Source: Phycisphaeraceae bacterium
GTDB taxonomy: Bacteria; Planctomycetota; Phycisphaerae; Phycisphaerales; UBA1924
DNA: 64,000 bases
NCBI GenBank assembly: GCA_026126305.1
Contig: JAHCJI010000004.1
Location: forward strand, 62,001-126,000
Direction of reading: 5' to 3'
The notes beneath the pieces are model-generated. The model made no database searches. It was not told where the DNA came from and saw only the letters and a list, made by a program, of their open reading frames with translations. The position numbers and the translations under genes are program-made. Shown in pieces: positions 9,046 to 16,828 of this stretch (within the stretch, counting starts at the first letter, position 1; each line of letters opens with the position of its first letter).

Positions 9046-10365
9046 CTACGCTGTGGCCCGAGGCATCTGGAGCATCATGGACGCGGTCTCCGTGTGCTCG
9101 CGTTTGAAGCGGAGAATCTCGCCCGCCATCGTCATAAATAACATCGACAAGACAAGATGCAGGAATGCCCATGTATGGGTCGCAAGATAGATCATGTGAT
9201 TCACCATGCCATGCGCATAAATCATGGTCATGAACATCACGAGCACGGACATCAACAGAGGATCGGCATCCAAGAGCCGGCGATTCTTCCAGACGTACCA
9301 CGCGGAAAGGAAGCTGAGCCCGGCGAGGAACAGATACGGGATGAGCAAGACCAGACCGCCCGTGTACGCGACTTTCAGGTAGGCGTTATGGGTATGAAAT
9401 CCCAGTGACTCGTCCACGTCGGCGTTCATCCCGCTCGTACCCAAGAGACCGGTCAGAGGTCGTTCGGCGATGGATTCCCGAATATAGAGCAAGGCCTGGG
9501 TGCCGCGAGCGGTCTCGACAGTGCTGTATCGGTTGAAAGGGTTCGACTCGACTCTGCTGAGGACGAAACCGACACCAAGGAGAACGATCATGACCATCGG
9601 GATGGCCAGCACCGGGCGGCGCATCGAATACAGACCGACCGGGAGGCAGACACCCATCAGCATGACGAGGACCGATCTTGTTCCAGACAGCAGGGCCATA
9701 CCGACGGAAGCTCCGACAAGTCCGATCCATATGGGGCGCATGAAAAGAAGCCGGTCTCGAAAAGCGAAGTAGAACCCCAGGCCGCCCGCGATTGTGAAGA
9801 TCACCGCCGTCTGAACCGAGGATGCCCCATAGGGTTCGAACCGGGAGTGACCCGTATAGGACCACTTCCCTGTAAGAATGGCACTGAACAGGATCGGAAT
9901 CACGAAGAGGAACCCGATCGCAAGCGAACGCAGCGTTAGAATCAGAGACTTGGCATCAACGATCGTGCGCGACACCATGATCGCCGTGAAAACCATGCAG
10001 ATCCATTGGATGCTGTTCACGATCGGAATGAGGTTATCGTCCGTTGTCAGAATGAAGATCGGACCCACAAGAGCCAGCGGAAGGTACAAATAGCACAGCG
10101 GGCTCAGACGACGCTTCTCTCCTGGAGTGAGCATCGCGGATACACCCACGGCAAGGATCATCGCAAAGCCCATGGCCTTCGCACCGAGCGCAATCGCACC
10201 CAACCCGGGAAGGTTGCCGATCACGAGAAACGGAGGGAAGATGATCAGTGCAGTCGTCAACCGAAGCCGACTGGGGCAGAAGAAGAAGGCCATGGCCAAC
10301 AAGATCGGGGCCACGAGCAGCACAGGCAATGGGACAACGTCGAGATAGTCGTTGATCGAGAACAC
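9046..10365 (-). CDS. O-antigen ligase / Wzy-like polysaccharide polymerase
   Basis: A 439-residue integral membrane protein with about ten to twelve hydrophobic segments. It has a large extracytoplasmic loop between about residues 275 and 335 that holds the family's conserved FHTHNAYLK. That His-Asn motif and overall topology match the Wzy/O-antigen ligase (PF04932-like) group, which joins or polymerises undecaprenyl-linked repeat units in the periplasm. It is transcribed towards the sulfotransferase and shares a divergent promoter region with the GH56-like gene. A ligase role and a polymerase role cannot be told apart from sequence. Confidence 0.8.
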   Translation of the reverse strand: MFSINDYLDVVPLPVLLVAPILLAMAFFFCPSRLRLTTALIIFPPFLVIGNLPGLGAIALGAKAMGFAMILAVGVSAMLTPGEKRRLSPLCYLYLPLALVGPIFILTTDDNLIPIVNSIQWICMVFTAIMVSRTIVDAKSLILTLRSLAIGFLFVIPILFSAILTGKWSYTGHSRFEPYGASSVQTAVIFTIAGGLGFYFAFRDRLLFMRPIWIGLVGASVGMALLSGTRSVLVMLMGVCLPVGLYSMRRPVLAIPMVMIVLLGVGFVLSRVESNPFNRYSTVETARGTQALLYIRESIAERPLTGLLGTSGMNADVDESLGFHTHNAYLKVAYTGGLVLLIPYLFLAGLSFLSAWYVWKNRRLLDADPLLMSVLVMFMTMIYAHGMVNHMIYLATHTWAFLHLVLSMLFMTMAGEILRFKREHTETASMMLQMPRATA

Positions 10366-10598
10366 GTGCCGGGAACCCTCGGTTCAGTTGCGGAAAAAGT
10401 TATAGGACTACGACGACGTTCGCTTGTGCTGGAATCGAGCCAATGCGATCGGCAGAATCCATATCTCCCTTCGGCTTGCACGAGCGACCACTTGCTCCGC
10501 AAATGCGTATCACGCAAGGACGGGCACAAGGCGAACTGTATCGTATCGTCTCCATGACGCATCCTGTTCGCACGTATCTCTGAGGTTGAGGAGTTGTC

Positions 10599-11816
10599 AT
10601 GCCTGCATCTCGGCACGTCAGTCTGGGAAACGTACGGGGGTTCATCCGCAAGCGGACGATATGCACCGGCATTTGTTTATCGGCTCTCGTCTTCGCGTCG
10701 GCCTCGGGTCCGGTGGTTACGTACACCGGGTCATCCAATCCGAAGATGGCCGCGGCCGAGAGCACGCCCTTCCGGTTCTTCTTGGTTGCCAGTGCCGATC
10801 AGCCTCTCGTGGATGCCCTTGGAGGTGTCGATCCCGTGAAGGGTGTCGATGTGCGACAGTCGCCATTCGACAAAGAAGCGCAAGTACCGCCCGGATGGCG
10901 GTTGGGCATGTACCGTCGCCAGGGTCCGCACATGATCGCGCTCCAGAGCCCGACCTTGTCTCGACACCTGTCGGAACTCGAGCGCGACGTGCCCAGGATT
11001 GTGCCGCCTGACTTTACGGGTCCTGTCGTGATCGATTACGAGCCTTGGTGGGCCCTTTGGGAGAGAACGCCCAACACCCCATCCGCCGGGGCCGTCGACG
11101 CGCTGGACGGCGACTACAAGGACGACTGGCGAGACTACATCAACGAGCACAAGCCACACCTTGTCCAGGGCCTTTCCCCCGAGCAAGCCGAGACAATCTA
11201 CAAGCGGACCTACGAGTCATTCGTCCGTACCTTCTTGCTGGCGACCTACTACAAGTGCAAGCAACTCAGGCCGCGGGCCCAGTGGGGGTTCTACAACTAT
11301 CCTCAGGTTCTGATCGTCAGCGATCTCACGCCGCCGGGCGTACAAGGCTACGGCGACCTGACCCATCGCGCCAGCAGACTCAACGACGAGAACGGTTGGT
11401 TGTATGAGACAGTCGACTTTGTCGCTCCTCGCATCTATCCATCCAGGATGGTCGTCGAGCACAATCCAACTACTGCGGAGCGACAGGCCGGTCGAATCAG
11501 TCGGTCCGTACACGAGGCCTGGCTGAGTTCGATGGTCCGTGAGAGCGCCCGACTGGCCAAGGGCAAGCCCGTGTATCCCCTTCACTCGGCCATCTACTAC
11601 ACCAGGCACGACTTCGAGCATCAGCCCGTGACGCAGTTCCATCACGAGGAGGTCTTCCGAGTCCTGTCCGAGAACGGTGCCGCGGGGGTCATCATCTGGC
11701 ACGCCGTCAAGGACCGAGATGGCCTCGACCAATGGAACTCCCTGTGGCAGAACCAACTCAAGCCCGCGGGCATCAACGCCAACCGTTCGATCAACGGGCC
11801 AGGTTCGGGATCTTGA
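10599..11816 (+). CDS. GH56 hyaluronidase-family protein (exported)
   Basis: A 405-residue protein with an N-terminal hydrophobic export signal (about 18-37) and a body that follows the animal hyaluronidase (GH56) fold motif by motif. VVIDYEPWWALW (143-154) carries the catalytic D-x-E pair (Asp146, Glu148). LRPRAQWGFYNYP (223-235) matches the LRP-x-WG(F/Y)Y segment. LNDENGWLYE (261-270) is followed by RIYPS with the active-site Tyr280. GAAGVIIW near residue 370 matches the strand carrying the aglycone-site Trp. GH56 enzymes cleave beta-1,4 hexosaminidic bonds of hyaluronan and chondroitin. A GAGGTTGAGGAG region precedes the ATG. It sits in a polysaccharide locus and could trim or release the polymer. 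It lacks the six-cysteine pattern of vertebrate enzymes. Confidence 0.82.
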   Translation: MPASRHVSLGNVRGFIRKRTICTGICLSALVFASASGPVVTYTGSSNPKMAAAESTPFRFFLVASADQPLVDALGGVDPVKGVDVRQSPFDKEAQVPPGWRLGMYRRQGPHMIALQSPTLSRHLSELERDVPRIVPPDFTGPVVIDYEPWWALWERTPNTPSAGAVDALDGDYKDDWRDYINEHKPHLVQGLSPEQAETIYKRTYESFVRTFLLATYYKCKQLRPRAQWGFYNYPQVLIVSDLTPPGVQGYGDLTHRASRLNDENGWLYETVDFVAPRIYPSRMVVEHNPTTAERQAGRISRSVHEAWLSSMVRESARLAKGKPVYPLHSAIYYTRHDFEHQPVTQFHHEEVFRVLSENGAAGVIIWHAVKDRDGLDQWNSLWQNQLKPAGINANRSINGPGSGS

Positions 11817-11877
11817 CGGGTTGTGGAGTCTCAGACGAACATCCATTGGGAACGTCTGGGTGATCCATGAGCAAGAA

Positions 11878-11909
11878 AGCGGGGCACCATCGTTGGACGG
11901 CACCCCGCT
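11878..11909 (-). terminator. 11-bp hairpin, terminator-like, better on minus strand
   Basis: AGCGGGG pairs with CCCCGCT and is extended to 11 bp by two G-U pairs and two G-C pairs when read as minus-strand RNA; on the plus strand two mismatches interrupt it. The minus-strand read-out continues into TTTCTTG. It could end a small minus-strand transcript or serve the GH56 gene from the other side. Confidence 0.4.
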
Positions 11910-11910
11910 G

Positions 11911-11930
11911 GAGGAGAGAGAGAGAGAGAA
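11911..11930. repeat. GA dinucleotide repeat
   Basis: A simple (GA)n tract of about 17-20 bases directly after the hairpin at 11878-11909. It is non-coding and possibly prone to slippage. Confidence 0.8.
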
Positions 11931-12121
11931 TCCGGATTTATAGCACTTTATCGGGCGATTGTTTGCGCACCTTTACGTTTCCTCCTTGTCAGGCTGACTC
12001 AAAGAGAACAAACGTGCCGATTTTAAGTTCGCATATAGTACGGTATCGGTTTGCTGGCGTGCTCCAAATGTCCGATGAAAGGCCAGATTCCGCTCGCTTC
12101 ATGATTGTCACACGCAGCGAA

Positions 12122-12144
12122 AAGCCACCCGAAACGGGTGGCTT
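12122..12144 (-). terminator. intrinsic terminator hairpin for the secreted-protein gene
   Basis: A perfect 10-bp stem, AAGCCACCCG/CGGGTGGCTT with a 3-base loop, is followed on the minus strand by TTTTCGCT. It lies 26 bases beyond the stop of the minus-strand gene at 12170-13201. Confidence 0.75.
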
Positions 12145-12169
12145 CAAATGGCTTTGAGTCACGAAAAAA

Positions 12170-13201
12170 TTATCGAACGCGTCCGGCTTCGCCCCGACCT
12201 GGCTCGGATTGGAGCAGCCGTCGAACCATCTGCGCACGCTGCTCATCGGTCATCTCGATCGCTCGGGCAACCAGCGCCTCACGTCGTTCGGGTGGCATGG
12301 CTTCGAGACGGGCCCGCACGCGATCACGGACATCTTCGGGTAGCTGCGAGAACCAGCGGCGGAGTTCCCCCGGGCCGGCGGCTTGCTGAGGGCCGCGCTC
12401 GCCTTGAGCCGTTGGTCTGCGGTTGGGTCTTTCCGGGGCAGCGTCATCGCGGCCGCGGCCATCCATCTCGCCCATGCGAGCGCCGATCTCCCCACGGAAT
12501 CGCTCACGCATCCGGTCCATTTGCTGGTTGTCGGCTTGCGTGCGCCACGATTCGATTGCCTTTGCAACATGTGCCTGTTGAGCGGCGCTCAACTCGGACC
12601 ACACCCGCTTCTGAAGGTCGGCCACCGCTGCGACCATGGGTCCTCCTGCGGGCTGGCCCTGGTTGCGCTGACCACCTTGTGGGGCCGGACGCTCTGGCCG
12701 AGGGCCGGGTCGGTCGGCATCAGGCGAACCCGAAGGGCGATCTGGAGCAATTCGTTGGCGGCCCGGTGCTTCCTGAGGCCGACCGGGCTGCTGGCCGCGC
12801 TCACGGGCAGTCCCCTGGCCCCGTGCTTGCGCCGGTCCTTGCCCGCCAAACTCACGCTCAAAGGCACGGACATGCCCAGCGATGCGTTCGCGCTGCTCGG
12901 GGGAAAGCCGGATCTCCAACGGCGCATCTTCGGCCATGATCGAGCCGATCGCCCTGCGGAAGACCTCTGGTGGCACGACCTGCCGTGCCATCGCCACCAC
13001 GTTGTCGCCAGCGATGAACCCCCCGTCCTGGCCGGGAACTCGCTGTTCCCGAACCCTCGGGCCTTCCAGGGCGGGCCTCTCTGCCCGTTCGGGCCTGGCC
13101 TGTTGTCCCCGCTCGGCGGGACGATCTTGCGCGATTGCCAAGCCGCAGCAGCCCAAGAGTGCGATGGCGGCAAATGTCGAAATGCGTGTGCGTTGATTCA
13201 T
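12170..13201 (-). CDS. secreted Arg/Gly/Pro-rich protein of unknown function
   Basis: A 343-residue protein with a signal peptide (residues 1-26, ending GLAIAQ). Low-complexity Arg/Pro/Gln/Gly stretches alternate with short helical segments such as LSPEQRERIAGHVRAFE and LPEDVRDRVRARLEAMPPERREAL. These helices resemble LTxxQ-type repeats of periplasmic Spy/CpxP-like proteins, but the similarity is too weak for a function. The start at 13201 is chosen because the signal peptide begins there and an AGGAGGT lies just upstream; the frame is open further back. It is very basic and may bind nucleic acid, polysaccharide or another acidic surface polymer. It diverges from the Mrp gene. Confidence 0.7.
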   Translation of the reverse strand: MNQRTRISTFAAIALLGCCGLAIAQDRPAERGQQARPERAERPALEGPRVREQRVPGQDGGFIAGDNVVAMARQVVPPEVFRRAIGSIMAEDAPLEIRLSPEQRERIAGHVRAFEREFGGQGPAQARGQGTARERGQQPGRPQEAPGRQRIAPDRPSGSPDADRPGPRPERPAPQGGQRNQGQPAGGPMVAAVADLQKRVWSELSAAQQAHVAKAIESWRTQADNQQMDRMRERFRGEIGARMGEMDGRGRDDAAPERPNRRPTAQGERGPQQAAGPGELRRWFSQLPEDVRDRVRARLEAMPPERREALVARAIEMTDEQRAQMVRRLLQSEPGRGEAGRVR

Positions 13202-13365
13202 CAGGAACCTCCTCGATGCCCGGGTCTTTGCGAAAGGCCCGGTACGATGCCTCGTTTTCCCTCTCCCGTCCTCCGAGGTGGCTAACGCAACGTCTCGGCT
13301 GCCCATTGCATCATCCAACCATACAATCGCATCGCCCATCGAAACACGTAGAAAATGGACCATCC

Positions 13366-14547
13366 ATGACGATCACCGAATCCCAAGTCCGACGCTGGTT
13401 ATCCGCCGTGACACCCCAGGGCGAACCAGCAGACCTCGTCTCAGGCGGACGCTTGGAATGGGTGTCGTTACTCGAGGGTTCCATCGATCTCAAGTTGCAC
13501 CTGCCCAGCGTCGCCGAAGATCCCAAAGCCATGGAGGCCATCGCCGGTGCGTGCCTCGAAGCCGTCCGGCAAGGGGCCGTTCGCGCGGGCGAGCGTCTGG
13601 CCTCGCTTCGTGTGAACTTCGTCGATCATGCGGGACACGTCATCCGATCGAGTGCGTTCCAGGCTTCGCCCAAGGGCGCACTTCGGCCTGTACAACCCGT
13701 GGCGGCCAGCGAGAAGCCGGCCGCTCAGGATGCTCCTGCGATGCCGTCCATCGGCCACGCCATTGCCGTCGGTGCGGGCAAGGGCGGCGTGGGCAAAAGC
13801 ACCGTGGCGGTCAACATCGCTGTCGGTCTCGCCCGTCGAGGGCACGCCGTCGGCCTTCTCGACGGCGATATCTACGGCCCAAGCTTGCCCACGCTCATGG
13901 GGCTTCAAGCGATGGATCCCAACGTCCTGGACGGTCGTTTCCAGCCGTTCATGGCGCATGGTGTCAAGGCTATGACCATCGGCAAACTCGTCGAGGCCGA
14001 AAAGCCCCTGATCTGGCGGGGCCCGATGGCGCATGGTGCCTTCAAGCAACTCACCGAAAAGACCAACTGGGGCGATCTGGACCGACTCATCATCGATCTG
14101 CCACCGGGAACAGGTGACGTACCCCTGACCATGACCCAGCAACTCAAACTCAGTGGCGCGGTGATCGTCTGCACGCCACAGCGCGTGGCTCAAGACGACG
14201 CCGTTCGTGCGGCCAAGATGTTCGAGCAGTTGGGCGTCGATATCCTGGGCGTGGTCGAGAACATGAGCGTCTTCATCGCGCCCGATGGCACGGAGTACGA
14301 CATCTTTGGGCGCGGTGGTGCCCAGCAGATGGCCCAGCGCCTGGGCTTGCCGTACCTTGGTGCCTTGCCGCTGACGATGGATCTTCGGGCCAACAGCGAC
14401 AACGGCGAGCCACTGCTGAATTTCAAGAGCGATACGCCTCCAGGCAGGCGTCTGGCCCTGGCCCTTGACGAGTTGCTCAACAACCTCGAGAGTCAACTGG
14501 CGCTCGCGTCTGTGCGCCAGAATACACCCACGCTGACGATCCACTGA
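13366..14547 (+). CDS. mrp: Mrp/NBP35-family iron-sulfur carrier-type ATPase without CPxC
   Basis: A 393-residue P-loop ATPase of the Mrp (ApbC/NBP35) family, which delivers Fe-S clusters to apo-proteins as a dimer. The deviant Walker A GKGGVGKST is at residues 138-146. DGDIYGPSLPTLMG, IDLPPGTGD and ENMSVF follow in family order. The N-terminal 100 residues form a small alpha/beta domain in the place of the MIP18/DUF59 domain. At residues 305-308, where most Mrp proteins have Cys-Pro-x-Cys for the bridging [4Fe-4S] cluster, this one reads Ala-Pro-Asp-Gly. Cluster binding, if any, must therefore differ. The ATG at 13366 is the best start, since the open frame upstream has no family similarity. 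Confidence 0.9.
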   Translation: MTITESQVRRWLSAVTPQGEPADLVSGGRLEWVSLLEGSIDLKLHLPSVAEDPKAMEAIAGACLEAVRQGAVRAGERLASLRVNFVDHAGHVIRSSAFQASPKGALRPVQPVAASEKPAAQDAPAMPSIGHAIAVGAGKGGVGKSTVAVNIAVGLARRGHAVGLLDGDIYGPSLPTLMGLQAMDPNVLDGRFQPFMAHGVKAMTIGKLVEAEKPLIWRGPMAHGAFKQLTEKTNWGDLDRLIIDLPPGTGDVPLTMTQQLKLSGAVIVCTPQRVAQDDAVRAAKMFEQLGVDILGVVENMSVFIAPDGTEYDIFGRGGAQQMAQRLGLPYLGALPLTMDLRANSDNGEPLLNFKSDTPPGRRLALALDELLNNLESQLALASVRQNTPTLTIH

Positions 14548-14563
14548 ACAGTTGACAAAGAAC

Positions 14564-14593
14564 AGCCCCCGCGAGCGAACCCGCGGGGGCTTT
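14564..14593 (+). terminator. intrinsic terminator after mrp
   Basis: A perfect 10-bp stem, AGCCCCCGCG/CGCGGGGGCT with an 8-base loop, ends in TTTGGTGTT. It lies between convergent genes (mrp and the GC-tail protein at 14619) and may serve both. Confidence 0.85.
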
Positions 14594-14618
14594 GGTGTTC
14601 ATGAGCCGTGCGTGCGGA

Positions 14619-15443
14619 TCAGCAGCCGGCGGCGAACTCGTTCTGGAAGGTCAGGAAGTCGAAGATGGTGAACTGGCCGTCGCCGTCGAAGTCGGCGCGG
14701 GGGTCCTGCGAGGCGAAGAGGTTCTGGAAGGTCAGGAAGTCGAAGATGGTCAGCACGCCGTCGCCGTCGAGGTCGGCCCGGCAGCCGGTGCCGCCGCCCA
14801 CGTCGCCCTCGGCGATGATGACCCACATCGAGTTGGCGAAAGCGCCGCCCGCGATGAGAGCGATATCGGTCGGATCGATGATGCCGCAGCCCGTAGAAGC
14901 CAGGTAGCTGGGAGCGGTCTGGCCGAAGGGGTTGCCGCCGATGAAGAACACGTCGCCCAGCTGGCCGCCAGCGGCGTCGAAGTAGTCGGGCAAGCTGATC
15001 TCGACCATCAGGGCCGTGCCGGCATCAACCGAGCCGTCCACGTCGATGGTGATGACCTCGGTGGCCCGCGGGCCCGACAGGAAGGTCACCGAACCGACCA
15101 GCGGAGCGCCGGCCAAGGGGGCGCTGCCAGCGGGAACCTGGTACAGGTTCACGGTGATCTCGCCTTCGAGCAGCGACGGCAGGCGCATCGACTCGACGCC
15201 GAACTCGACGGTGCTGACGGTGAAGCCCTCGGTCACGCCGAAGTCGGCCAGCGTGAACGAACGAGACCAGCGGTTATCGACCGTGGTCTGCGGGGCGGTC
15301 GAGGTGGCCTGAATTGCGCAAGCAACGCCCGAGCCAGCCGTGACGAGGAACTCCTCGACGCTGTGCGACAGGCGGATCTGGGCGCTGGCGGCCGTGGCCA
15401 GACCAGCAACGGCAAGGGTGGTCAGAGCGATCTTCTTCTGCAT
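14619..15443 (-). CDS. secreted GC-type dockerin-like tail protein
   Basis: A 274-residue exported protein: signal peptide 1-22 (ending TAASAQ), a beta-rich domain (about 25-215), then a 54-residue tail (221-274) made of two EF-hand/dockerin-like repeats. Each repeat has a calcium-type loop (DLDGDGVL, DFDGDGQF) followed by TIFDFLTFQN. The tail begins with Cys221 and the protein ends exactly at Gly-Cys. This is the tail class seen on many Phycisphaerae exported proteins and thought to mediate cell-surface anchoring or docking. The beta domain (EFGVESMRLPSLLEGEITVNLYQV) resembles domains of other modular surface proteins but no enzyme motif is seen. The start at 15443 follows a GGGAGGA ribosome site. 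Confidence 0.82.
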   Translation of the reverse strand: MQKKIALTTLAVAGLATAASAQIRLSHSVEEFLVTAGSGVACAIQATSTAPQTTVDNRWSRSFTLADFGVTEGFTVSTVEFGVESMRLPSLLEGEITVNLYQVPAGSAPLAGAPLVGSVTFLSGPRATEVITIDVDGSVDAGTALMVEISLPDYFDAAGGQLGDVFFIGGNPFGQTAPSYLASTGCGIIDPTDIALIAGGAFANSMWVIIAEGDVGGGTGCRADLDGDGVLTIFDFLTFQNLFASQDPRADFDGDGQFTIFDFLTFQNEFAAGC

Positions 15444-15605
15444 GGTATTCCTCCCCAGGGATACTGGAACATAATCCAAACACATCCGAGGCGCGCTGCC
15501 TCTGGAATTCGTACTCGCTTCATGCAAGCACATCCTAAATGTACCCCAAAATCTTGCCTATTGAAAGCGCAAATCAAGACTTTCCTAACAATTCCATGTC
15601 CAATA

Positions 15606-15643
15606 ACACAAAAAAGCCCGCAGATTTACATGATCTACAGGCT
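15606..15643 (-). terminator. intrinsic terminator for the GC-tail gene at 15724
   Basis: Read as minus-strand RNA, an 11-bp stem (AGCCTGTAGAT with ATCTGCGGGCT, using two G-U pairs) is followed directly by six U residues. It lies about 80 bases beyond the stop of the minus-strand gene at 15724-16581. It also sits close upstream of the next minus-strand gene, so it insulates the two. Confidence 0.85.
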
Positions 15644-15723
15644 TCCACTATTGGGGTATGTCCGCATCGAGGATTAAGCCGGTCATATGACTCAGACAGA
15701 ACGGAGTACCAATGGCCGAGAAC

Positions 15724-16581
15724 TCAGCAGCCAGCGGCGAACTCGTTCTGGAACTGAAGGAAATCGAAGATGGTCAGCTGACCATCGCCATCGAAATCGG
15801 CCCGAAGGTCGCCAGCGGCAAACAGGTTCTGGAACGCCAGGAAGTCGAAGATGGTCAGCGAGCCGTCGCCATCGATATCGGCCCGGCAGCCGAAGCCGCC
15901 ACCCTCCACGGTGATGAACAGCTTGGGTCCCTCTCGACCCAGGCGTCCATCCTGGCCGGCATAGGTGGCAGAGACCGAGTCGCTGGCGTCAACGAAAACA
16001 AGAGTCAGGAAGTCATCGTTCTCGATGTCACTGGCAAGTTCATCGGTGAGTCGCAAGGCCTCGCCCGCGCCACCGGGCCCGCCGAACTGGTCATAGCGAT
16101 CGATGGTGCCCGAAGAGATCTGGAAGAACAGGTAGCTGAGGATGGGCGAATCACTGGCCAGTGCCAGGTCGGGCACGCCGGTGTTCGGATCGAAGAAGGG
16201 GTACTGGAGGTCGCTCAGGGCGGTCTTAGCGTCGGATGTGTCGTCGGTGGAGACGTACACATCCACGAAACCGTCGGCTGAGAAAGCGGCGTTGTCCTGG
16301 GTCAGTTCGAGCGCCACCGATGTCACCTGCCAGCCAGCAGGAAACAGGCTGTCGAACTCGGCCCGGATACTGGACAGGTCCCAGCGGGCCGTGCCGTACG
16401 AACGGAATCGCTCTTCAACTCCAAGGCCTTGGATGTTGAAGAAGGTGCTGCCGCTGCCGCCGCCACGGGGCCCGGTAACCTGGATGGTGCCGGTCTCGAA
16501 GGCCACGGCGGAGCGTTCCTCCTGGGCCCAAGCCGATGCCGCGACACACAGGCCGCAGAGTGTGATCAAGGTCCGTTGCAT
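15724..16581 (-). CDS. secreted GC-type dockerin-like tail protein (DNRLRE-type domain possible)
   Basis: A 285-residue exported protein with a signal peptide (1-19, SAWAQ). A roughly 200-residue beta domain contains FRSYGTARWDLSSI, VTSVALELTQDNAAF and DDFLTLVFVDAS. That pattern is like the DNRLRE/jelly-roll domains that carry structural surface proteins. The tail at 232-285 has two dockerin-like repeats, starts with Cys232 and ends Gly-Cys. AGGAGG lies 7 bases before the ATG at 16581. Its tail DNA is nearly identical in places to the tails of the genes at 14619 and 16829, suggesting recent duplication or gene conversion of the tail module. It is a single-gene unit ended by the hairpin at 15606-15643. 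Confidence 0.82.
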   Translation of the reverse strand: MQRTLITLCGLCVAASAWAQEERSAVAFETGTIQVTGPRGGGSGSTFFNIQGLGVEERFRSYGTARWDLSSIRAEFDSLFPAGWQVTSVALELTQDNAAFSADGFVDVYVSTDDTSDAKTALSDLQYPFFDPNTGVPDLALASDSPILSYLFFQISSGTIDRYDQFGGPGGAGEALRLTDELASDIENDDFLTLVFVDASDSVSATYAGQDGRLGREGPKLFITVEGGGFGCRADIDGDGSLTIFDFLAFQNLFAAGDLRADFDGDGQLTIFDFLQFQNEFAAGC

Positions 16582-16771
16582 GTTCAGTCCTCCTGAGCGA
16601 GAGTATGTTCTGGTGCTGTTCACGAGTTCCGCGGCCAAGGTGATCCATAGGCCAGCGGATTCGCTGGATAGTACGAGTGGCAAGATCCAATGCGGAGGTG
16701 TGTCGCGCAAGGACAGCATGAAGATTTTGCCCTGAGTGTATTGTGCCAACGCCATGCACCAGAAACCAAGC

Positions 16772-16792
16772 AAGCCCGCGTCCAGCGGGCTT
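16772..16792 (-). terminator. hairpin after the GC-tail gene at 16829
   Basis: A perfect 8-bp stem, AAGCCCGC/GCGGGCTT with a 5-base loop, lies 36 bases beyond the minus-strand stop. The following T-tract is weak on both strands. Confidence 0.6.
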
Positions 16793-16828
16793 TGCACATG
16801 GAATGTCAAGATGGGTAAGGTTGGTGCC

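Larger units (their letters stand above)
11817..12169. other. intergenic region without protein gene
   Basis: This 353-base space between the GH56 gene and the convergent secreted-protein gene holds two hairpins and a GA dinucleotide run, listed separately. The middle part (about 11940-12060) is AT-richer than its surroundings. On the minus strand it has a ribosome-binding-like AAGGAGG followed by a ten-codon reading frame. No convincing longer gene was found. Confidence 0.5.

Noticed and set aside
9825..9850. GGTTCGAA, resembling a tRNA T-loop
   Set aside because: It lies inside the coding sequence of the Wzy/ligase-type gene with no acceptor or anticodon stems around it.
14640..14780. Repeated GAAGTCGAAGATGGT units as a CRISPR-like array
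   Set aside because: The repeats are codons of the dockerin-like tail on the minus strand with no regular spacers.
16600..16760. In-frame extensions upstream of the GC-tail gene at 15724-16581
   Set aside because: The signal peptide and AGGAGG both fix the start at 16581; upstream residues are not protein-like.
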